8,030 nucleotides of DNA from Leptospiraceae bacterium (GCA_020440935.1 JAGRNC010000102.1:1-8030), one strand, 5' to 3'; counted from the first letter of the stretch, positions 1 to 5,816 are shown. Numbers and translations: made by a program. The notes: generated by a model from the sequence alone, not told the origin.

Positions 1-81
1 TGGGCCTCTCGTTTAGGCATTTACTGCCTCCAATTCGCAAATTACCTGATTGATCCCAAAATGGCAGCCATACGTGCGTGA
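1..81 (+). CDS. Possible 3' tail of a gene entering from the left edge (26 codons, then TGA)
   Basis: Frame 1 is open from the first base to a TGA at 79-81. The peptide contains GIYCLQFANYLIDPK and ends MAAIRA. Its mix of hydrophobic and charged residues reads like a protein C-terminus, but 26 codons without a stop can occur by chance and I do not recognise a family. The stop codon lies inside the first copy of the left-edge repeat, so the repeat would begin at the 3' end of this gene. Base 1 is not a start, so any real gene would begin outside the window. This is a weak call that only the flanking sequence can settle. Confidence 0.25.
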   Translation, partial: WASRLGIYCLQFANYLIDPKMAAIRA

Positions 82-171
82 TTCTCCTTAAAACGGGCGG
101 TTGGTTTTAAGACGAACGTGTGGTCCGGCGCGTGGTTCTCCTTAAAACGGGGCGGTCGGCATTAAGACGAA
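76..171. repeat. Two imperfect tandem copies of a ~41-bp unit (76-116 and 130-171)
   Basis: The copies are offset by 54-55 bp and separated by 13 bp. Shared blocks are GCGTG, TTCTCCTTAAAACGGG, CGGT and TTAAGACGAA. They differ by a few substitutions and one inserted G in the second copy. Each copy carries the word TTAARACG twice, at 88 and 107 in copy one and at 142 and 162 in copy two. The TTAAGACGAAC end recurs at 1282-1292 in the promoter region between the dioxygenase and transporter genes. The unit could be an intergenic repeat element or a set of regulator binding sites. No open frame runs through it. Confidence 0.7.
87..111. repeat. Inverted repeat (8-bp arms, 9-nt loop) inside the first repeat copy
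   Basis: Arms CTTAAAAC (87-94) and GTTTTAAG (104-111) are exact reverse complements around the loop GGGCGGTTG. In the second copy only the outer five pairs survive (CTTAA at 141-145, TTAAG at 162-166), because the inner bases changed without compensation. The stem is A/T rich and no T-run follows on either strand, so it is not a typical intrinsic terminator, although it sits just past the stop codon at 79-81. A protein-binding dyad is equally possible. Confidence 0.5.
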
Positions 172-249
172 TCTATGCTCTGAATCAGGCTTCCCCCATC
201 GATGGTCCTCCTTCTTACGTTTCGAGCGTTTTCGTCTCTGGAAATTGGG

Positions 250-357
250 ATGTCTAAAAGGGAGAAATTTCTTCTAAGCCTTCTGGCCGTGCTATCTACG
301 TCATCAGCTTCTGGGTGTAGGATAGCCGAATCGGCTGCGCAAGGTCGGGCTTTCTAA
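250..357 (+). CDS. Putative very small lipoprotein (35 aa)
   Basis: This ATG frame of 35 codons ends with TAA at 355-357. The N-terminus has the layout of a lipoprotein signal peptide: a basic n-region (KREK, residues 3-6), a hydrophobic core (FLLSLLAVL, 7-15), a small/polar stretch, and a lipobox-like ASG before Cys23. Cleavage there would leave only 13 residues, CRIAESAAQGRAF. A GGA at 240-242, seven bases ahead of the ATG, could be the ribosome site. The stop overlaps the stop of the convergent dioxygenase gene by a few bases. Peptides of this kind include entericidins and colicin lysis lipoproteins, but nothing specific ties this one to either. It could also be the surviving 5' end of a decayed larger lipoprotein gene. 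The signal-peptide pattern is seen directly; expression is inferred. Confidence 0.4.
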   Translation: MSKREKFLLSLLAVLSTSSASGCRIAESAAQGRAF

Positions 358-1256
358 TTGGCCGGGGTCCGGGCAGAATACTCGCCAAAGGACTGGATCT
401 TTTCCCGAAGAAAATCTGCATACCGTATGGATCGATGCGTATCCGGATTCTGCACCAAAGCATCGGGCCGAGGCTCGAAAAAGAAAGGCATACTGATTCT
501 GGATTTATGGGGAGCTCGCACTCGATGCCGTGTGGCTTTAAGCCGGCCGCCGCTTTTATGCTGGAGGAGATCCCCCAAATTCATGACGATGGAATCCTTG
601 CGGGGCGGAACATCGATCCAATTTCCATCGGTCGCCAGTGCTTCCAGCCCACCGGTATCGTCCTGAAATAACAGCGTAATGAATCCCGAGTCCGTGTGGT
701 CCGGGGTCGAATACCGCTGCAATCCGGATTCGTTGATGTCGGAATGCAATCTTGCCGGATAATGGATAATGCGAAATGTGGACATGCCGTCTTCGAAATC
801 GGACGTCATGTCGCTCAACTGCATACTTTCGCAGAGCATCTGCAGTAACTCCATAGCCAGATTAGATAGAGAGGTATGCATTCGAGTAAGTGTATCCTGG
901 AAGTTTCCCTCGGAGGGCCAGATGATGTCTTCAGAAAACGAAGGATCTGGATGTCTGCATTGCCCAAACTCGAATCCTTCTTTTTGCGAGGGATCGCCAG
1001 CAATAAGCGGAAAAAAGCCGCGATATGTATTGGAGTTAAACGGATTGAATGCATGGCATGCGTATGTCATCTTTACATCTGCGGGAAGCGCAAAGAATTG
1101 TTGTGCAGCATCAAAGCAGGCATCGATGGCGCTGGGCTCCAATGCATTGATCAGAGTGACAAAACCACTTTCGGATGCAGCCTTTGCGATTTCGTCTGCA
1201 ATATTCGAACGTATTGCTGCGTCAGAGCGGTGCTTCAGGTCAATCACAGGAATCAT
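354..1256 (-). CDS. 2-oxoglutarate/Fe(II)-dependent dioxygenase, isopenicillin N synthase family
   Basis: This is a soluble non-haem iron oxygenase of the IPNS/2OG-Fe(II) family, 300 aa from the ATG at 1256. The N-terminus IPVIDL is the usual start of the family's N-terminal domain, and KEGFEFG lies near residue 95. The C-terminal double-stranded beta-helix carries the iron triad HTD (His187, Asp189) and His244 in TRHRV. It also carries the R-x-S pair (Arg253, Ser255) that binds the 2-oxoglutarate carboxylate, followed by the characteristic PFFFEP. The length is normal for the family and no key residue is missing. I chose the ATG because it places IPVIDL directly at the N-terminus; an in-frame GTG at 1274 would add MTRRKL. 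The gene is divergent from the ABC importer, with about 40-60 bp between starts, so shared control is likely. The substrate cannot be predicted: relatives hydroxylate, desaturate or ring-close many small molecules, and some are uncharacterised oxidoreductases. The family call is firm; the role is open. Confidence 0.92.
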   Translation of the reverse strand: MIPVIDLKHRSDAAIRSNIADEIAKAASESGFVTLINALEPSAIDACFDAAQQFFALPADVKMTYACHAFNPFNSNTYRGFFPLIAGDPSQKEGFEFGQCRHPDPSFSEDIIWPSEGNFQDTLTRMHTSLSNLAMELLQMLCESMQLSDMTSDFEDGMSTFRIIHYPARLHSDINESGLQRYSTPDHTDSGFITLLFQDDTGGLEALATDGNWIDVPPRKDSIVMNLGDLLQHKSGGRLKATRHRVRAPHKSRISMPFFFEPRPDALVQNPDTHRSIRYADFLREKIQSFGEYSARTPAN

Positions 1257-1267
1257 AAGTTTTCTTC

Positions 1268-1314
1268 TTGTCACCTTTCGCTTAAGACGAACAATACGGC
1301 AAGGGTCTTTTTGA
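1268..1314. promoter_or_regulatory. Divergent promoter/operator region between dioxygenase and transporter operon
   Basis: The whole control region between the two gene sets is about 40-60 bp. A near-palindrome lies at 1278-1291: TTCG-CTTAAG-A-CGAA, which would be a perfect 14-bp dyad without the single extra A. It includes TTAAGACGAAC (1282-1292), identical to the end of the first repeat copy at 107-117. On the plus strand TTGTCA (1268-1273) and AACAAT (1290-1295), 16 bp apart, are a modest -35/-10 pair with the dyad between them. On the minus strand TATTGT (1296-1291) could be a -10. AAGGG at 1301-1305 is a reasonable ribosome site for the GTG at 1315, but the predicted plus-strand start site (~1302) would fall on it, which weakens that promoter. 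The dyad is seen directly; its operator role is inferred. Confidence 0.4.
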
Positions 1315-1953
1315 GTGCAATTTCTCTATTATTACCACGACAAAATCATCCTGGAAACTCTGCAACACTGCTTGATTCTACTTTATAGCCTTCCATTTGC
1401 TATAGTGCTTGGCGTTGGCACAGGTTTTCTTGTCGCAGATCGTGCCGTGCCGCGTAGCATCGTGCTCTGGGTTTCCAGCGTTATCATGACCATTCCGGGC
1501 CTGGCTTTGTTTGGTATTATGGTAGTTTTTCTGGCCCCCGTTCATATGGGAATTGGCGTCGCGCCCGCTGTGGTGGCCATAACTCTATATTCGCTGCTTC
1601 CCGTAGTGCGCAATACAACGACGGCGTTAAACTCCGTTGAGCCGTCCGTGATTATGGCAGCAAGAGCCATGGGTATGACGTCGCTGCAAATCCTGTTTCG
1701 TATCAAAGCGCCCTTAAGTCTGCCCACAATCATGGCCGGTATTCGCAACGCCATTGTCATGGGAGTCGGTGTGGCGGCCTTTGGTTTTATGGTAGCTGCC
1801 GGAGGATTGGGCTACTTCATCTTTTCTGGCATCGGCCGAAGCAACTGGCAGATGGTACTAACCGGGGCAGTGCTCATTTCGGCGCTGGGAGTTGGTCTAA
1901 ACTATATTTTTCTCATTCTAGAAAGAAGACTGAGCGGGCATGATCGAATTTAA
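1315..1953 (+). CDS. ABC transporter permease, glycine betaine/choline/carnitine (OpuC/ProW/YehY-type)
   Basis: This inner-membrane permease subunit has 212 aa and about five to six membrane segments (roughly residues 18-40, 48-73, 80-100, 146-165, 180-202). The cytoplasmic EAA loop that docks on the ATPase spans about 110-143: MAARAMGMTSLQILFRIKAP, then TIMAGIR. The length is typical of OpuCB/OpuCD and YehY/YehW, which lack the long N-terminus of ProW. The start is GTG at 1315, preceded by AAGGG nine bases upstream; no ATG gives a better N-terminus. It is the first gene of the operon and its 3' end overlaps the ATPase gene by 14 nt, so the two are probably translationally coupled. It is paralogous to the second permease, and the two would form a heterodimeric pore. 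The substrate class comes from family resemblance of the whole cassette; the exact amine is unknown. Confidence 0.92.
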   Translation: MQFLYYYHDKIILETLQHCLILLYSLPFAIVLGVGTGFLVADRAVPRSIVLWVSSVIMTIPGLALFGIMVVFLAPVHMGIGVAPAVVAITLYSLLPVVRNTTTALNSVEPSVIMAARAMGMTSLQILFRIKAPLSLPTIMAGIRNAIVMGVGVAAFGFMVAAGGLGYFIFSGIGRSNWQMVLTGAVLISALGVGLNYIFLILERRLSGHDRI

Positions 1954-3013
1954 GAAAGTAAGCAAGTCCTTTGGCCAGACGGTGGCCGCCGACGGCATAG
2001 ACATCACATTTGCCGATGGCGAGATTTCTGTGCTGATAGGTCCTTCCGGTTGCGGAAAAACCACTTTGATGAAAATGATTAACCGTCTGGTGGACCCGGA
2101 TTCAGGGGATATTCAGATCGACGGTAGATCGGTGCTTTCTCTGGACCCGGTGGAGTTGCGACGATCCATCGGGTACGCAATCCAGGAGGTTGGCCTTTTT
2201 CCGCACTACTCTATCTTTGACAATATTGCTCTGGTGCCCAGGCTCCTGAAGTGGCCTTCCATGCGAGTTAAAGACCGGGTGATGGAACTTCTCGACCTGG
2301 TAACTCTTGATGAAAGTTACGCGGATCGGTATCCTGCACAGCTGTCCGGAGGGGAAAGGCAGCGAGTAGGATTGGCCCGATCGCTGGCAGCCGACCCTGG
2401 AATTCTTTTGATGGATGAGCCCTTTGGCGCCATTGATCCCATCAACCGAAGCACCATTCACAATACATTTCTGAGCATTCAAGAGGAACTAAAGAAAACC
2501 ATCGTATTCGTAACGCACGATATGAGCGAGGCGGTAAAGCTGGGCGATCGGGTGGCCATTTTACGGGAAGGGCAGATTCTGCAATTCGACACTCCCGAGC
2601 AGATTCTTAGCAATCCAGAATCGGACTTTGTGGCGGATCTTCTGGGAAAAGACCGGCGTATTCAAATCCTCAGCCTAAAGCGAAATAGCGAATATGCATC
2701 CATGGACGATGTCGTGACCGTTTCCGCAGACGAAGATTCTTTGGCGGTGGCCAGCGCGCTCGAGCAGGCAGGCCAGGCCATAGCTTTTGTCGTAGGCCCG
2801 GACGGAAAGTTGCAGAGTCGATACTATCTAGACGGTCAACGGGTAAAGTTTGATGGGCGCCCGCTGCATCTGGATCGAAAAATGGATCTACGCGAGACGC
2901 TTTCGGTAATGCTGGAAACCGGGGAGCGAATGCTTCCCGTCACTGGAAAACAGCGCACCTTTCTGGGGGTCATCCGTCTGGAGCGACTGGTGGAAGAGGT
3001 AGCCCGGTTATGA
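1940..3013 (+). CDS. ABC transporter ATPase of the osmoprotectant importer (OpuCA/ProV-type, CBS-like C-terminus)
   Basis: This is the cytoplasmic nucleotide-binding subunit, 357 aa. Visible motifs are Walker A GPSGCGKTT (34-42), Q-loop Gln82, signature LSGGERQRVGLARSLA (135-150), Walker B ILLMDE (155-160) and H-loop His193 in VTHDMSEA. GAIDP after Walker B is typical of the ProV/OpuA/OpuC subgroup. Residues ~250-355 form a C-terminal extension resembling a degenerate CBS pair. In OpuA-type systems the CBS domains sense ionic strength, and in OpuCA they bind regulatory nucleotides; neither property can be asserted here. The ATG at 1940 lies inside the upstream permease gene (14-nt overlap) and has no strong Shine-Dalgarno, which suggests translational coupling. 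The last four bases, ATGA, also serve as start of the next gene. All catalytic motifs are intact. Role confidence is high, ligand confidence moderate. Confidence 0.95.
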   Translation: MIEFKKVSKSFGQTVAADGIDITFADGEISVLIGPSGCGKTTLMKMINRLVDPDSGDIQIDGRSVLSLDPVELRRSIGYAIQEVGLFPHYSIFDNIALVPRLLKWPSMRVKDRVMELLDLVTLDESYADRYPAQLSGGERQRVGLARSLAADPGILLMDEPFGAIDPINRSTIHNTFLSIQEELKKTIVFVTHDMSEAVKLGDRVAILREGQILQFDTPEQILSNPESDFVADLLGKDRRIQILSLKRNSEYASMDDVVTVSADEDSLAVASALEQAGQAIAFVVGPDGKLQSRYYLDGQRVKFDGRPLHLDRKMDLRETLSVMLETGERMLPVTGKQRTFLGVIRLERLVEEVARL

Positions 3014-3657
3014 CGATCGAAGGACTGCTCGGGTATGGACTGGAAAATACGGACCGGGTGGCCCTCCTTTTATTGCAGCATGTGGAGCTTTTCGCAGTGT
3101 CTATGCTGCTTGCCATTGCCACTGGACTTATCTTGGGCGCATTGATTGCTTCGCCGCGTTTTCACCGACACGCATCGGCGGTGCTGTCTGTACTGTCGGC
3201 GACACAGGCTGTTCCGCCGGTGGCTGTTATTGCCCTGGCATTTCTATTTGCAGGAATTGGGGCATTGCCGGTCATTCTGGCACTATATCTATATGGAATC
3301 GTTCCCGTCCTTTTTAATACTGTTTCCGGTTTAACTTCGGTGAGCGAATCGGTGATCCGGGCCGGACGTGGAATGGGTTTAACCGAGATGCAGATTCTTT
3401 TTCGCATTCAATTTCCCATAGCAGGCTCGGTAATTATGGCAGGAATCCGAAGTGCAGCGACTATTAACATTGGAGCCGCGACCATCGCATCCATAATTGG
3501 AGGTGGTGGGCTGGGTGATTTGATCTTTATGGGACTGAAACTGTACCGCATCGATATGATTTTCACCGGCGCCATCTTATGCGCCCTTCTGGCCCTTTTT
3601 GTCGACGCCATCCTGGCCTCTATCGCGCGATCAATGAACCGATGGAGCGCAGCATGA
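3010..3657 (+). CDS. ABC transporter permease, second subunit (OpuCD/YehW-type)
   Basis: This is the second inner-membrane permease, 215 aa. Hydrophobic segments lie at about 22-46, 56-82, 85-105, 148-165 and 182-204. The EAA loop at ~113-147 reads VIRAGRGMGLTEMQILFRIQ then PIAGSVIMAGIR, followed by the glycine-rich IIGGGGLGDLIFMGL typical of this family's second permease. It starts at the ATG of an ATGA overlap with the ATPase stop. GAGGT at 2996-3000, nine bases upstream, gives it its own ribosome site. Its final codons overlap the next gene's start. It presumably pairs with the first permease (about the same length, same EAA pattern) to form the channel. Two separate permease genes match the OpuB/OpuC and YehYW organisation and not the single-permease ProU or OpuA layout. 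Confidence 0.93.
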   Translation: MTIEGLLGYGLENTDRVALLLLQHVELFAVSMLLAIATGLILGALIASPRFHRHASAVLSVLSATQAVPPVAVIALAFLFAGIGALPVILALYLYGIVPVLFNTVSGLTSVSESVIRAGRGMGLTEMQILFRIQFPIAGSVIMAGIRSAATINIGAATIASIIGGGGLGDLIFMGLKLYRIDMIFTGAILCALLALFVDAILASIARSMNRWSAA

Positions 3658-4577
3658 TGTGGCAGCCGCAGTCGGATCAACCCGGGTGTCGAGCGCGACC
3701 CGGAGCGGCAATGTCCCTGACCATTGCTTTCCTATTTGTATCTTCCTGTCTTCGCGGACCAAACACAGTGGCTATAGGATCCAAAGCATTTACAGAATCG
3801 TTCCTAATGAGTACGATGGCTGCCTTACTTCTCAAAGAGAACGGTTACACGATTCTGGAGCGCTTTGGCGTAGGCAGTATGATAGCTCGGCAGGCATTGC
3901 TTACCGAGCAGATAGATCTTTATCCTGAATACACCGGCACAGCCTACACTCTTTATCTCCAGCAAAGCGGCCGATTGTCGGGGCACAAAATGTATGAGGC
4001 GGTGAAATCTCTCGACCGAAACAATGGGGTGGTATGGCTGGATCGCACCCGCGTAAACAATACCTACGCACTCGCTGTCCGAAACATAGACAAGAAGAAG
4101 ATTGGTAAGACTTTGAGTGATCTTTCGCGCTATAACCGAATCCATCCAGGGGAGTTGACCTTTGGCATCGATCATGAGTTCTACGAGCGACCGGACGGTT
4201 TTAAAGCCATGGCCAGGGCCTATGGATTGAAACTACAGCCCTCCCAGGTGCGCACGATGGAAATCGGTTTGAGCTTTGAATCCATCGCACGGGGACAGAT
4301 CGATGTGGCCATGGTCTATTCCACCGATGGCAAGCTAAAGAAGTACGATCTGGAAGTACTGGAGGACGATCTGCATTTTTTTCCGGTGTACCATGCATGC
4401 TTTACCATGAATGAACCTGCATTGAGCCAGCATCCGGACATTCCGGGAATTCTAAAGCCTCTTTCCTTAAGCCTCGATAATGCCACGATGCAGGAACTGA
4501 ACTTCCGCGTAGACGGACTCGGAAAGCCTGCTTTTGTGGTGGCGCAAAACTATCTTCGCAGAAAGGGATTTCTGTAG
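3654..4577 (+). CDS. Substrate-binding lipoprotein of the osmoprotectant ABC importer (OpuCC/OsmF-type)
   Basis: This envelope-anchored receptor delivers the ligand to the permeases; 307 aa from the ATG at 3654. A hydrophobic stretch (SLTIAFLFV, ~21-29) ends in the lipobox VSS before Cys32, so the mature protein should be a lipoprotein. Family hallmarks are GSKAFTES near 43-50, DLYPEYTGTA at 88-97, NNTYAL near 135-140, and VYSTDGK near 221-227. In characterised OpuBC/OpuCC proteins, Tyr residues from such segments form the aromatic cage for the trimethylammonium head. Tyr93, Tyr138 and Tyr222 are the likely counterparts, while a fourth position reads RPDGF (Phe183) where I expect DGY. The start is uncertain: ATG 3654 overlaps the permease stop and has GGAG six bases ahead. 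ATG 3711 has GGAG five bases ahead but leaves almost no n-region. ATG 3642 and 3657 are also in frame. Placement as the last gene is unusual, since the receptor is often third or first. Confidence 0.93.
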   Translation: MMWQPQSDQPGCRARPGAAMSLTIAFLFVSSCLRGPNTVAIGSKAFTESFLMSTMAALLLKENGYTILERFGVGSMIARQALLTEQIDLYPEYTGTAYTLYLQQSGRLSGHKMYEAVKSLDRNNGVVWLDRTRVNNTYALAVRNIDKKKIGKTLSDLSRYNRIHPGELTFGIDHEFYERPDGFKAMARAYGLKLQPSQVRTMEIGLSFESIARGQIDVAMVYSTDGKLKKYDLEVLEDDLHFFPVYHACFTMNEPALSQHPDIPGILKPLSLSLDNATMQELNFRVDGLGKPAFVVAQNYLRRKGFL

Positions 4578-4644
4578 CGATCGACAGGTTTGTTCCGTTT
4601 TCAGAGGAACTTCCAGATGAAATGGCAGGGCCCGATCCATCGGA

Positions 4645-5259
4645 CTATCGGCTAACCTTTCGCACAATCAGATAGAACAAGACAAAAGCGGAAGCCATCA
4701 TGTAATGCTGCAGGTCGTTTAATCCGGTTTTGTCCAGATCTATGCCGCCGGAAGCAAGCGCCTGTCCCACCAGGCCTTTTAGCGCCGAAGAAGCGAGAAA
4801 CAGAAGCGCCAGAAGCGTAAAGGCCGCAACGGTTCGGTTCTTGCGAAATTGGAGCAACCCCAGAATGAGGATAGTCAGAATAGCGGGACCCTGCAGCAAC
4901 ATACCGTACCAACCGGGCAGGCCGGCCAGGAGACCCACAAATAGCGCCGCCGAAGCAACTATTAAAATCAAAAATGCAACCTGGGCCTTCTTTCCTTCAT
5001 AACTTTGCAGAATGGCAAAGACCAGTCCAATGACTCCCATAGTTGTACCGGCATAAAAAAAGAAACTGCTGATCGGAGTGAATGTATCAAAGCCGGCGAA
5101 TCGCAGACTTCCGGTAATTGCGGTCAGACCGATCAATGCAGGAAATAGATGCCATCTTAACTGCAGGGCTCGGTCCGCAATCCTTCGGTTCCCACCAAAG
5201 ATCCAGAGCAGAGAAGATAAAAACAGGATGAAGTCGCTAATCGAATTGCTGATGGCCAT
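4645..5259 (-). CDS. Polytopic membrane protein of unknown function (204 aa)
   Basis: I do not recognise the family. The protein is almost entirely hydrophobic, with about six to seven membrane segments (roughly residues 6-22, 37-53, 62-84, 93-113, 118-136, 143-163, 184-199). Soluble loops are short, such as GGNRRIADR after the first helix and SYEGKKAQ near 86-93. Polar residues that could matter are His37, Arg53 and the DLDK...NDLQHYMM stretch (174-188) just before the last helix. It is the last gene of the minus-strand run, 37 nt after msrA, and ends facing the transporter operon. The ATG at 5259 has no good Shine-Dalgarno, and the bases before it form a near-perfect palindrome (5263-5285). 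That suggests separate control or a structured leader. Coding potential is convincing from the regular helix pattern; function is unknown. Confidence 0.75.
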   Translation of the reverse strand: MAISNSISDFILFLSSLLWIFGGNRRIADRALQLRWHLFPALIGLTAITGSLRFAGFDTFTPISSFFFYAGTTMGVIGLVFAILQSYEGKKAQVAFLILIVASAALFVGLLAGLPGWYGMLLQGPAILTILILGLLQFRKNRTVAAFTLLALLFLASSALKGLVGQALASGGIDLDKTGLNDLQHYMMASAFVLFYLIVRKVSR

Positions 5260-5262
5260 GAC

Positions 5263-5285
5263 AAAACTAACACCGTGTCAGTTTT
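5263..5285. promoter_or_regulatory. Near-perfect 23-bp palindrome just upstream of the 204-aa gene start
   Basis: On the plus strand the arms AAAACTAACA (5263-5272) and TGTCAGTTTT (5276-5285) flank CCG. Nine of ten pairs match. In a minus-strand transcript the odd pair becomes a G-U wobble, so the RNA could fold a 10-bp hairpin ending four bases before the ATG. The core TGACAC-GG-TGTTA resembles TetR-family operator dyads. A TTGACC at 5293-5288 on the minus strand could be a -35 element just outside it, although no good -10 follows. Alternatives are a weak terminator after msrA or an RNA structure hiding the start. The dyad is seen; which role it plays is inference. Confidence 0.5.
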
Positions 5286-5296
5286 TTGGTCAACAA

Positions 5297-5806
5297 CTAC
5301 TTGCTCTTACCCATCTTTGCAAGCTTTGGCTGAATCACAAAGATGCAGTACGGATTTCCGGGATTCTGGTTGAAATAGTCCTGATGGTAGCCTTCGGCCG
5401 GGTAAAACTTTTCCAGCGGTTCGATCTGAGTGACTATCGGATCTGGAAAGTCTTTTTGCGCCGCCGCCAGCGACTTCTGGGCCCGATCCTTTTGTTCTTC
5501 ATCGTGGAATAGAATGATGGAGCGGTATTGGGTTCCTACGTCGTTACCCTGTTTGTTCAGAGTAGTAGGATCGTGCATTTTCCAGAAAGCATCCAGAATT
5601 TCATCGTAGGAAATGGTCGATGGGTTGAAAGTCACCTGCACCACTTCGGCATGCCCGGTTTTACCGGTGCATACCGAGCGATAATCCGGGTCCGGAACAT
5701 GCCCGGCTGCATAGCCCGAAACCACAGATTCCACGCCTTCCATTCTTTGAAATACGGCTTCCAGACACCAGAAGCATCCACCGCCCAGGGTTGCAACTTC
5801 GCTCAT
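5297..5806 (-). CDS. msrA: Peptide methionine-S-sulfoxide reductase MsrA
   Basis: MsrA reduces the S-epimer of methionine sulfoxide in proteins and as the free amino acid, using thioredoxin as electron donor; this copy has no signal peptide, so it acts in the cytoplasm. The 169-aa protein carries the hallmark GGCFWC at 9-14, with Cys11 as the nucleophile, after a very short N-terminus. Other family signatures are GHAEVV (51-56), FWKMHDPTTLNKQGNDVGTQ (74-93), YRSII, and FYPAEGYHQDYF (134-145). Cys154 in NPYC is a candidate resolving cysteine, as is Cys14. The length is usual for single-domain MsrA without an MsrB fusion. The ATG at 5806 begins right before the catalytic strand and follows the upstream membrane-protein gene by 10 nt. 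No strong Shine-Dalgarno is visible, so it may depend on coupling. Identification is secure. Confidence 0.97.
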   Translation of the reverse strand: MSEVATLGGGCFWCLEAVFQRMEGVESVVSGYAAGHVPDPDYRSVCTGKTGHAEVVQVTFNPSTISYDEILDAFWKMHDPTTLNKQGNDVGTQYRSIILFHDEEQKDRAQKSLAAAQKDFPDPIVTQIEPLEKFYPAEGYHQDYFNQNPGNPYCIFVIQPKLAKMGKSK

Positions 5807-5816
5807 GGGCTACAGT

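Noticed and set aside
15..29. Small hairpin AGGCA-TTTAC-TGCCT at the left edge, considered as part of a tRNA or terminator
   Set aside because: It has five pairs only, with no tRNA arms or CCA context around it and no T-run.
76..171. CRISPR array or integron attC sites
   Set aside because: There are only two imperfect copies with a 13-bp gap, so not a CRISPR. No RYYYAAC...GTTRRRY pair frames either hairpin and no integrase gene is present, so attC is unsupported.
231..237. Inverted copy of the motif core (TTCGTCT, reverse of AGACGAA) ahead of the tiny lipoprotein
   Set aside because: Seven bases is too short to separate from chance, and the flanking TTAA is absent.
317..340. Dyad AGCCGA-A-TCGGCT as a terminator for the dioxygenase or the tiny lipoprotein gene
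   Set aside because: The loop would be one base and no T-run follows on either strand. It also lies within the small lipoprotein frame.
769..1314. Long plus-strand open frame (181 codons) opposite the dioxygenase
   Set aside because: It lies fully antisense to a gene with clear family motifs and an intact triad. Its translation is Ser/Cys-rich with no recognisable domain, as expected of a shadow frame.
876..1388. Plus-strand open frame of 170 codons spanning the promoter region
   Set aside because: It crosses both the dioxygenase start and the permease start in another frame and has no domain features.
4592..4614. Intrinsic terminator after the transporter operon (GTTCC...GGAAC)
   Set aside because: The stem is only five pairs with a nine-base loop and no T-run follows. 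The second small dyad at 4632-4643 (CCGAT/ATCGG) has a two-base loop and also lacks a T-run. Termination between the convergent genes is expected but not visible.
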